Source of the DNA: Acidobacteriota bacterium
GTDB lineage: Bacteria; Acidobacteriota; Terriglobia; Acidoferrales; UBA7541
Reading direction: 5' to 3'
Assembly (NCBI GenBank): GCA_019239815.1
Contig: JAFAZL010000303.1
Coordinates: forward strand, 1-5,358
DNA: 5,358 nucleotides
Of the stretch, positions 1-4,530 are shown in pieces. Positions within the stretch are counted from its first letter, which is position 1. Every line of letters begins with the position of its first letter. Under the pieces are notes generated by a model. It had not been told where the DNA came from. It worked only from the letters and a program-made list of their open reading frames with translations, and did not search any database. A program made the translations under genes and the position numbers.

Positions 1-83
1 ACCGAAATCCTGAATTTCCCAGCTGTTCGTGTTCGACCGTAATTCGACTGTTGAAAATGAAGGCTCGATGACGTTCAGATTCG

Positions 84-89
84 AAGGAG
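84..89 (+). promoter_or_regulatory. Shine-Dalgarno site of the YflT-like gene
   Basis: AAGGAG lies 9 bases before the ATG at 99. It is a near-consensus ribosome binding site and fixes the start of the first gene. Upstream, in positions 1-83, I find no convincing -35/-10 pair. Confidence 0.85.
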
Positions 90-98
90 AAGACATTC

Positions 99-659
99 AT
101 GGCTGACAAGAAGACGGCAGTATTCGGGATCTATTCGACTCGCAACGGCGCAGAACAAGCGGCTGACGCATTGGTGAACGCGGGATTTCCTGCGGCTGAA
201 ATCTCTGTGCTTTTGCCGGAGAATCTCGGTACGCGGGAGATCGGAACTGAAAAGGCAACGAAAGCACCTGAGGGAGCGACTGCTGGTGCAGGCACCGGCG
301 TCGTGCTCGGCGGAGCGCTCGGACTACTCGCTGGCATCGGGGCGCTGGCGATTCCAGGAGTTGGGCCGCTCATCGCGGCGGGTCCGATTATGGCCACGCT
401 GGCGGGAATGGGCGCAGGCGGAACGGTTGGAGGCTTGGCAGGAGCGCTGGTGGGTGCGGGGATTCCCGAGTTTGAGGCCAAGCGTTACGAGGGCATCATC
501 GAAAAGGGCGGCATCCTGCTGTCGGTGCACTGCTCGACCTCGGACGAAGTTACGCGGGCGAAGCAGATTCTGAAGGGCACCGGCGGTCAGGACGTCTCAT
601 CGACCGGCGAGGCTTCGGTGGATAAGGCCGACCAGCGGGCCCGGCGGACGACGGCGTAA
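99..659 (+). CDS. YflT/general-stress-protein-like protein with glycine-rich hydrophobic core
   Basis: A 186-residue protein starting at ATG 99 behind a strong AAGGAG. Residues about 6-40 (AVFGIYSTRNGAEQAADAL, then a GFPAAEISVLLP segment) look like the small ferredoxin-like fold at the start of YflT/GSP17M-type stress proteins, in which a sequence wraps around 'x-A-V-x-AL-x-x-AGF'. Residues about 60-121 are Gly/Ala-rich and hydrophobic with repeated GxxxG spacing (GAGTGVVLGGALGLLAGIGA, GGTVGGLAGALVGAG), typical of glycine-zipper segments that pack in or on membranes. Residues 127-160 (AKRYEGIIEKGGILLSVHC and after) resemble the closing part of the same fold, and the tail is polar and probably disordered. 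Members of this group are often stress-induced and their biochemical role is unknown. It appears monocistronic, ending at a terminator. The family call is from pattern only; the coding call is firm. Confidence 0.8.
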   Translation: MADKKTAVFGIYSTRNGAEQAADALVNAGFPAAEISVLLPENLGTREIGTEKATKAPEGATAGAGTGVVLGGALGLLAGIGALAIPGVGPLIAAGPIMATLAGMGAGGTVGGLAGALVGAGIPEFEAKRYEGIIEKGGILLSVHCSTSDEVTRAKQILKGTGGQDVSSTGEASVDKADQRARRTTA

Positions 660-689
660 TCGCGGAGGACTCTACAACGAGGCACGACG

Positions 690-723
690 AAGGGCCGCGA
701 GGAGGTTTGCGGCCCTTTCCTTT
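690..723 (+). terminator. Rho-independent terminator after the YflT-like gene
   Basis: AAGGGCCGC (690-698) pairs perfectly with GCGGCCCTT (709-717) around a 10-base loop, and the T-rich run TTTCCTTT (716-723) follows. It lies 30 bases after the TAA at 657-659. In the opposite direction no T-tract follows the stem, so it mainly serves the plus-strand gene, although it sits between two convergent genes. Confidence 0.85.
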
Positions 724-725
724 GT

Positions 726-736
726 CGGGCTTCCCG
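726..736 (-). other. Small hairpin just after the DinB-fold gene
   Basis: CGGG (726-729) and CCCG (733-736) form a 4-bp stem with a 3-base loop, starting 7 bases after the stop codon of the minus-strand gene (744-746). No T-tract follows, so it could be a weak 3' hairpin or chance. Confidence 0.2.
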
Positions 737-743
737 GCGAAGA

Positions 744-1253
744 TTACTTGTTTTTGGAATCGTAGCTTTCGCCGTAAATAGCAGGGACTTTGCCGCCAGC
801 GGGCCGCAGATATACGGAGAGCTGGCCGCGATGATGAATGGAATGCCGTAGACCCAAGTCGAGAAAGGATACGGCCGGCATTTGGAACATGCCTCGGAAG
901 TCCATTTCTTTCGCGAGTTGCTCGCCACTCAAGTCCGTGAGCGCAGCGTGGTCCTTGCGAAGTAGCTCGTCGTAGTACTTTGCGATGTCGACGCCGGTCT
1001 TGAGGGAATCGGGCTTTGGGTTTGGCGTGACGTCAAAAGAGCCTTTTGTCACCGAGGAAAAAAACCGATGCTCGGAGGCAACAATGTGCCAGGCGAGTTC
1101 GAGGGCTGAGCGTGCGGCGGGCTCGGGCTTGTAGTCACCGCCATTCGGGGGAATCGCCGCGAGAATGCTCTTGGTTGTGCCGTGTTCGTTCTTGATCGAC
1201 GTCATCGCAATCTGGCGTGCGCATTTCGCTAATTCTGGCGTCATGCTGGGCAT
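744..1253 (-). CDS. DinB-fold family protein, putative metal-dependent
   Basis: A 169-residue protein, a normal length for the DinB/YfiT superfamily, which are four-helix bundles with a three-histidine metal site. The expected triad is visible: H56 in LAWHIVASEHRFF, then H137 and H141 in the C-terminal LRHSIHHRGQLSVYLR motif, the HxxxHRGQL signature of the family. Helix one (about 8-33), the helix with H56 (about 46-68), a third helix with Y93-Y94 (about 88-107) and the H137/H141 helix follow in the usual order. Family members include thiol-dependent transferases (bacillithiol, mycothiol or glutathione S-transferase-like, maleylpyruvate isomerase-like) and DNA-damage-inducible DinB of Bacillus; the substrate cannot be told here. 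The start at 1253 is supported by GAGGTG 7 bases upstream; a second ATG (codon 4) is less well placed. It is unrelated to E. coli DinB (DNA polymerase IV). It converges with the YflT-like gene. Confidence 0.88.
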   Translation of the reverse strand: MPSMTPELAKCARQIAMTSIKNEHGTTKSILAAIPPNGGDYKPEPAARSALELAWHIVASEHRFFSSVTKGSFDVTPNPKPDSLKTGVDIAKYYDELLRKDHAALTDLSGEQLAKEMDFRGMFQMPAVSFLDLGLRHSIHHRGQLSVYLRPAGGKVPAIYGESYDSKNK

Positions 1254-1260
1254 TCGTCGT

Positions 1261-1266
1261 CACCTC
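1261..1266 (-). promoter_or_regulatory. Shine-Dalgarno site of the DinB-fold gene
   Basis: On the minus strand GAGGTG lies 7 bases before the ATG at 1253-1251. This supports the first of two nearby ATGs (codons 1 and 4) as the start. Confidence 0.7.
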
Positions 1267-1273
1267 GGCCGGA

Positions 1274-1279
1274 AGTATA
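1274..1279 (-). promoter_or_regulatory. Candidate -10 box (TATACT) for the DinB-fold gene
   Basis: TATACT on the minus strand, within GGTATACTTCC, is one base from the sigma-70 -10 consensus and lies 20 bases upstream of the start codon. No good -35 hexamer is found 16-18 bases further up. Transcription from it would begin at about 1265-1268, giving a leader so short that the GAGGTG would sit at the very 5' end, which weakens the assignment. Confidence 0.3.
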
Positions 1280-1343
1280 CCGCTTCGAAAGATGGCGTGC
1301 ACTCTCGGTCCAGGAACAATGTTTGGTAGTAATTTGATCGGGT

Positions 1344-1382
1344 GGCTAGCGGCCGCCGCTGCGACGTTCGCCACCGCTAGCC
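1344..1382. repeat. 9-bp inverted repeat overlapping the end of the HTH gene
   Basis: GGCTAGCGG (1344-1352) and CCGCTAGCC (1374-1382) are perfect inverted arms separated by 21 bases, with two further G:C pairs outside one mismatch (1341-1342 with 1384-1385). The left arm contains the TAG stop (1346-1348 read on the minus strand), so the arms lie mostly within the last codons of the HTH gene. The minus strand has no T-tract after it, so it is not a standard intrinsic terminator; a 3'-end stabilising hairpin is possible. Confidence 0.55.
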
Positions 1383-1789
1383 CCCATGTTTCGAAGTACC
1401 CAGACGGCTAAGGCGGTGTCGCTGCTGGCGCCGGTTTTGCGGCGAAGGTCGCCGATCAGGCGATAGAGTGATTCGCGCGGCAATCTCATCTGGGCAGCCA
1501 TTTCCCTAGACGATGCTCCCGACGCCAGACCGCGAAGAAGTATCGTTTCTTCCGCTGTGAATCGAGGCGAAGTCGGCGACCCTTTGATCGCCGCGGCGGT
1601 GACCGGCGACGCACTCTTTGCTGTCGTTGTCGCGGCGGGGGGTGCGGTTACGGCCCCCGACTTCAGAACGGCGGCTGAATTTGCTGAAGCGGACGCCGGA
1701 ACTGCCGTTTCTGTGACAACGCTTGCGTGATTGCCAGTCAACTCCGCCTGTTTGAACTCTACTGACTTCAAGTGTCCCCTCGTCGCCAT
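1346..1789 (-). CDS. Compact LuxR/GerE-type helix-turn-helix protein
   Basis: A 147-residue protein. Residues about 77-135 fit the GerE/LuxR DNA-binding domain: FTAEETILLRGLASGASSRE corresponds to the 'LTxREREVLxLLAxGxSNKEIA' opening, RLPRESLYRLIGDLRRKTGA to the recognition helix and following 'xxKLGV' turn, and SDTALAVWVL to the last helix. There is no receiver, PAS or autoinducer-binding domain; instead residues about 25-75 are a low-complexity Ala/Thr/Ser/Pro linker. It is probably a DNA-binding transcription factor whose signal input is unknown or supplied by a partner. The ATG at 1789 has no good ribosome site (GGGAGA is 13 bases away), and a stop lies only one codon upstream in the same frame, so the true start could lie inside, for example at the TTG of codon 7, which follows GAGGGG by 4 bases. 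The DinB-fold gene lies 92 bases downstream on the same strand. Confidence 0.75.
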   Translation of the reverse strand: MATRGHLKSVEFKQAELTGNHASVVTETAVPASASANSAAVLKSGAVTAPPAATTTAKSASPVTAAAIKGSPTSPRFTAEETILLRGLASGASSREMAAQMRLPRESLYRLIGDLRRKTGASSDTALAVWVLRNMGASGGERRSGGR

Positions 1790-1792
1790 AGT

Positions 1793-1957
1793 TCAGTCCG
1801 TTTCTCCCAACGACGGGTGCGAGGTCCCGCTTTTGGGAAGGAGAGCTTCCTTGCGACGAATCCAAGAAGCAAACCGTTCTCCATTAGGCATCCGCGATAC
1901 CCTTGGAAGTTGCTGAAAGCGCGGTCCGGCTAGTCGAATCAGATCTGGAATCTTCAT
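1793..1957 (-). CDS. Doubtful small reading frame, in frame with the HTH gene
   Basis: A 54-codon frame from ATG 1957 (62 codons if a TTG at 1981 is used), beginning MKIPDLIRLAGPRF and ending HPSLGETD. It is basic and resembles no family I know. Its TGA (1793-1795) is followed by one codon (ACT) and then the ATG of the HTH gene in the same frame, so the two would form one continuous protein but for this stop. No clear ribosome site precedes either start, and third-position GC looks lower than in the neighbouring genes. Three readings are open: a short leader peptide, the severed N-terminus of a longer HTH protein, or simply untranslated leader. The last is the default. Confidence 0.25.
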   Translation of the reverse strand: MKIPDLIRLAGPRFQQLPRVSRMPNGERFASWIRRKEALLPKSGTSHPSLGETD

Positions 1958-1991
1958 CACCGCCCCATGAACGAATTCCAACTTCGAAACG

Positions 1992-2005
1992 CCATTTCAA
2001 AATGG
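1992..2005. repeat. Short palindromic dyad between the PilZ gene and the next minus-strand unit
   Basis: CCATTT and AAATGG are perfect 6-bp inverted arms with a 2-base centre, placed 20 bases after the PilZ stop codon. It is AT-rich relative to its surroundings. No T-tract follows on the minus strand, so operator site and weak 3' hairpin are both possible, as is chance. Confidence 0.35.
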
Positions 2006-2024
2006 AACGGAGGCTGGTCGCTTC

Positions 2025-2405
2025 CTAACTGGCCCGGTCCGCGAGCACAATGTCCGCGACCCAGCTTTCCAGGATGCTTCGCTGCTTGGGCTCAAGCGCG
2101 TCGAACTTAAGCCCCATGCCAAAGGTGGCATCGCTGTAGACGACCTTGGCCTTGGCCTGAAAGGCACCCTGGTCGCGCAGGATTTTGATCACGACACAGG
2201 TTCCGATGCCGAACGGAGTTAGTGCATCGATGTAGCAGCCTCCGAGACCTATCTCGGAAGTGCGTGCGACGAGCTTGGTCCCAGTACCCGCTTCGACGAC
2301 CTCCGCTGAGGCCACGAACGGTACGCGCTTTACGGCGCGTTCTTTGGCGTATTTCCGCTGGCGGCGCGTGCCGCCGAGGGTTGATTTCTTGCCGGTAGTC
2401 TGCAT
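2025..2405 (-). CDS. PilZ-domain protein, acidobacterial type
   Basis: A 126-residue single-domain protein. A basic N-terminus (residues 6-27, many Lys/Arg) holds the first PilZ motif RxxxR as R23-AVK-R27, followed by the first beta strand VPFVASAEVVE. The second motif, normally (D/N)xSxxG, is E51-I-G53-L-G55-G56 within TSEIGLGGCYID, so the acidic/Asn and Ser positions are changed. Later strands are seen in TCVVIKILR, FQAKAKVVYS and GMGLKF, and a C-terminal helix covers about 105-121. PilZ domains bind cyclic di-GMP and transmit it to motility, exopolysaccharide or other outputs; in this protein ligand binding is uncertain because of the altered motif. The start is fixed by GGAGG 7 bases before the ATG. 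It is divergent from the beta-barrel gene. The domain call is firm, the ligand is not. Confidence 0.88.
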   Translation of the reverse strand: MQTTGKKSTLGGTRRQRKYAKERAVKRVPFVASAEVVEAGTGTKLVARTSEIGLGGCYIDALTPFGIGTCVVIKILRDQGAFQAKAKVVYSDATFGMGLKFDALEPKQRSILESWVADIVLADRAS

Positions 2406-2438
2406 TCGGCTCCCTCCATCAAGCTGCTTAAAATCAAT

Positions 2439-2450
2439 CGGTTAGAACCG
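2439..2450. promoter_or_regulatory. Candidate operator dyad upstream of the PilZ gene
   Basis: CGGTTAGAACCG has perfect 5-bp inverted arms (CGGTT/AACCG) with a 2-base centre, 33 bases upstream of the PilZ start. Its position fits a regulator site around a promoter, but no matching -10/-35 hexamers are clear here, and a 5-bp dyad can occur by chance. Confidence 0.25.
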
Positions 2451-2554
2451 CTCAGGAGTCGATCGTCGGGATGATCTTGACCGCTTGCGCGGAGCGCGAC
2501 AACTGACCGCGCGGGCAGGCCATGCCGTAACGGAAACCGGCCCTCCAAATGTGC

Positions 2555-2582
2555 TTGGCCGCGTTTTTTACTTTGCTATCCT
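2555..2582 (+). promoter_or_regulatory. Candidate sigma-70 promoter of the beta-barrel gene
   Basis: TTGGCC (2555-2560) and TATCCT (2577-2582) are separated by 16 bases, and TG at 2574-2575 gives an extended -10 (TGCTATCCT). An AT-rich run (TTTTTTA) lies in the spacer. Transcription would start near 2589, about 100 bases before the chosen start codon, which argues against the longer frame beginning at 2549. Confidence 0.45.
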
Positions 2583-2613
2583 TTCCCAGAGGGGAGAATC
2601 GGCATCCGAGAAT

Positions 2614-2653
2614 GCGAAGGGCTACGGTCGGCTCCCGCCCGCCCTGCCTTCGC
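2614..2653 (+). other. Possible hairpin in the leader of the beta-barrel gene
   Basis: GCGAAGG (2614-2620) pairs with CCTTCGC (2647-2653) over a 26-base G/C-rich loop, within the predicted transcript leader and 37 bases before the start codon. A 7-bp stem with a long loop is modest evidence of RNA structure. Confidence 0.25.
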
Positions 2654-2689
2654 GATTGGCCCCAAAATCTGGTCGAGTCTTACCGGCTT

Positions 2690-3286
2690 ATGACAAGCAT
2701 GAACCGATTGACGAAGCTATTTGTTTGCCTGCTGATTTGCGCGGCCCCGGCGGTTGCCCAGAGCCCGAAGATTACCGCTACGGGCCCGTCGATGGACTTT
2801 AGCGTGGGCTATCAGTATTTCAATCTGGCGCTGCAGCCGCAACGCGCCAATCTCAATGGACTCGATACCGCCTTTACAGTAAATTTTCGGCCTCGGTGGG
2901 GGATTCAACTGGACCTCGCCTATTCTCGGGCGGCTAACGTTAATTCGACTACGCACCATGCCGACGAGTTCACGTATATGGGCGGGCCGGTATTTTATAT
3001 CTCGCGAGGGCCGAGGCTCGCGACCTTTGCGCATGTTCTGGGCGGTGGCGCGCGGATCACTGGCGTGCTGATCAGCCCGAAGGGTGTAACCAAGGGTTAT
3101 ATCAACGAACCTGCCGGGGCTTTCGGTGGCGGGGTGGAGTATCAGCTTTCGCCGCAGTGGGCCGTTCGGGGCACAGCGGATTATGTTCGAGCTTCGTTTT
3201 TGACTTCGCCGACGACGTTTGGCGGGCTGAGCAATTTCCGCGCGGTGGCCAGCATTGTTTATCAGTTTGGGTCGAATCGGCGGTAA
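2690..3286 (+). CDS. Outer-membrane beta-barrel protein with signal peptide
   Basis: A 198-residue protein from ATG 2690 (195 from the equally plausible ATG 2699). The start is chosen because the signal peptide begins here: basic MNRLTK, hydrophobic LFVCLLICAAP, and an AVA|QS cleavage site after about residue 23. Cys18 is not in a proper lipobox (Ile at -1), so it is not a lipoprotein. The mature part alternates hydrophobic and polar residues in strands such as MDFSVGYQYFNLAL (35-48), TAFTVNFRP, GIQLDLAYSR, FTYMGGPVFYI, ATFAHVLGGGARI, GAFGGGVEYQLS, WAVRGTADYVRASF and NFRAVASIVYQF, consistent with an eight-strand OmpA/OmpW-like barrel whose final strand ends in Phe, as outer-membrane proteins usually do. 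Such small barrels are structural or adhesion-like; function is not deducible. No good ribosome site precedes either start. It lies divergent from the PilZ gene and converges with metC, 35 bases apart. Confidence 0.82.
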   Translation: MTSMNRLTKLFVCLLICAAPAVAQSPKITATGPSMDFSVGYQYFNLALQPQRANLNGLDTAFTVNFRPRWGIQLDLAYSRAANVNSTTHHADEFTYMGGPVFYISRGPRLATFAHVLGGGARITGVLISPKGVTKGYINEPAGAFGGGVEYQLSPQWAVRGTADYVRASFLTSPTTFGGLSNFRAVASIVYQFGSNRR

Positions 3287-3321
3287 CCGGCGCGCGCTTT
3301 TCCCCCGTAGACCCAGCGAGA

Positions 3322-4494
3322 TCAACTCAGTTTCGGCAAGGCTTCCAGCGATTGTTCCAAATCCGCCAGCAAATCTTCGGTGGATTCCAATCCAATATTC
3401 AGCCGCACGATGCGGTGATCGTAGGGTGGTTGCTCGGTTGAATTGCCGAAGTCGTAGGCCATCGCGAGGCTGGTTACGCCTGCCCAGCTGTAACCGACCT
3501 TAAAGAGTTTTAGTTTGTCTACGAACGTGACGACTTGTTCGCGCGTATAGCCATGGCGCAAGACAATCGAGAACAAACCTGACGAGCCTTGGAAGTCGCG
3601 CTTCCAGAATTGATGGCCTGGGCAGGATTCGAGCGCTGGGTGCAAGACGCGCTCGATTTCGAGGCGAGTTGCGAGCCAGTTTGCGATCTTGAGCGCGGAA
3701 TCTTCGATGGCCGACAGGCGCACGCCGAGGGTTTGCAAGCCGCGCAGCGCGAGGCTGGAGTCGTCGGGAGAGATGTTGCCGCCGAGGACTTGTTGCGCCG
3801 CGCCGATTTTTTGGTACAGATCTTCGTCACGGACGGTTACTGAGCCGAGCAACAAATCGCTGTGACCGCCGACATATTTCGTAAGGGCTTGCATGGTGAT
3901 GTCGATACCGTGTTCGAACGCATCGAAGAGGATGCCGGCCGACCACGTGTTATCAAGCACGACCTTCACGCCTTTTGCGTGCGCAGCCGCGGCGATTGCC
4001 GGAACGTCCTGAACTTCCATCGTGATCGATTGCGGGCTCTCGGTCCAAACCAGACGCGTATTCTCGCGAATCAGATCTGAAATTCCCGCGCCGATGTTTG
4101 GCTTGTAGAAGGTCGCTGTGACTCCGAAACGGGCGAGGATGGTCATCGTGAATTTTCGATTTGGATGGTAGACGCTAGCGGGAACAAGGATGTGGTCGCC
4201 AGCGTGGAGCAACGCGAGATCGATCAGCGAGATAGCTGCTTGGCCACCTGGCGCCAGCACGGTGTACTTCCCTTTTTCGAGTTCACAGATGCGCGCGGCT
4301 AGTTCGAGCGTGGTTGGAGTGCCGTAGAGGCCGTAGGTATAGCCAACTTTATATTGATCCCACTGATCGGTGGCGGCCGCTGCGGAACGGAAGAGCGTCG
4401 TCGAACCGCGTCGCACGGCTGTGGTGAGCGAGCGGTAACCCTCCGGCACCGTCGCGTCTGTGTGAATGAGTTTCGTCTGCCAGGATTTTGTCAT
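3322..4494 (-). CDS. metC: Cystathionine beta-lyase (PLP-dependent, MetC type)
   Basis: A full-length 390-residue protein that follows E. coli MetC closely from end to end. The enzyme cleaves cystathionine to homocysteine, pyruvate and ammonia in methionine synthesis, in the cytoplasm. Visible landmarks are Y54 in the YGLYGTPTT loop, the cofactor-stacking Y109 in ASVYHPNRKF, the segment WTESPQSITMEVQDVPAI (150-167), D181 of DNTW (pairs with the pyridine nitrogen), the Schiff-base lysine K206 in QALTKYVGGHSDLLLG, the GHQFWKRDFQGSSGLFS block (293-309), W337 in YSWAGVTSL, and the substrate-carboxylate arginine R364 in VRLNIGLE. In E. coli the loop reads YGRRGT, with the Arg contacting PLP phosphate from the neighbouring subunit; here that position is Leu56. 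Related Cys/Met-metabolism lyases remain possible, but the W337/SITMEV pattern favours beta-lyase. No ribosome site is near the ATG (AAGGAG is 20 bases away). It follows the molybdoenzyme gene by 36 bases on the same strand, so co-transcription is likely. Confidence 0.9.
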   Translation of the reverse strand: MTKSWQTKLIHTDATVPEGYRSLTTAVRRGSTTLFRSAAAATDQWDQYKVGYTYGLYGTPTTLELAARICELEKGKYTVLAPGGQAAISLIDLALLHAGDHILVPASVYHPNRKFTMTILARFGVTATFYKPNIGAGISDLIRENTRLVWTESPQSITMEVQDVPAIAAAAHAKGVKVVLDNTWSAGILFDAFEHGIDITMQALTKYVGGHSDLLLGSVTVRDEDLYQKIGAAQQVLGGNISPDDSSLALRGLQTLGVRLSAIEDSALKIANWLATRLEIERVLHPALESCPGHQFWKRDFQGSSGLFSIVLRHGYTREQVVTFVDKLKLFKVGYSWAGVTSLAMAYDFGNSTEQPPYDHRIVRLNIGLESTEDLLADLEQSLEALPKLS

Positions 4495-4530
4495 CGATGA
4501 GAGAAGTGCGCTCGCTCCTTGTGCAACTCG

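Larger units (their letters stand above)
2406..2689. other. Divergent intergenic region, PilZ gene and beta-barrel gene
   Basis: At 284 bases this is the longest stretch without a supported gene. It holds the ribosome site of the PilZ gene (GGAGG at 2413-2417, minus strand), a small dyad (2439-2450), a promoter-like pair facing right (2555-2582) and a leader of about 100 bases with a possible hairpin (2614-2653). Open frames across it in both directions lack good ribosome sites and recognisable content. Confidence 0.6.

Noticed and set aside
131..481. Minus-strand frame of 116 codons opposite the YflT-like gene
   Set aside because: It is an Ala/Pro-rich mirror of the glycine-rich segment, with no ribosome site and a complete overlap with a well-supported gene.
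1506..1865. Alternative minus-strand frame of 119 codons overlapping the HTH gene
   Set aside because: Ser/Arg/Gly-rich with no domain; the overlapping frame holds a recognisable GerE-type domain.
2452..2523. 23-codon minus-strand frame upstream of the PilZ gene (begins MACPRGQLSR)
   Set aside because: GGAGG lies 17 bases from its ATG, too far, and so short a frame can be chance; nothing in it is recognisable.
2549..2689. Extending the beta-barrel protein to the ATG at 2549
   Set aside because: This would bury the signal peptide 50 residues in, and the candidate -10 box lies inside the extension; the start at 2690 or 2699 is far more sensible.
3281..3304. CGGTAACCG dyad and GCGCGCGC-TTTT as a terminator between the beta-barrel gene and metC
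   Set aside because: The stem is only 4 bp around a single base and the T run is short and not preceded by a proper hairpin, so it does not qualify as an intrinsic terminator.
2717..3325. Minus-strand open frame of 202 codons opposite the beta-barrel gene
   Set aside because: The plus strand encodes a convincing signal peptide and barrel; the antisense product is Arg/Pro-rich with no domain pattern.
4510..4515. AAGGAG (minus strand) as the ribosome site of metC
   Set aside because: It is 20 bases from the ATG, beyond the working range, and no alternative start codon lies at a proper distance after it.
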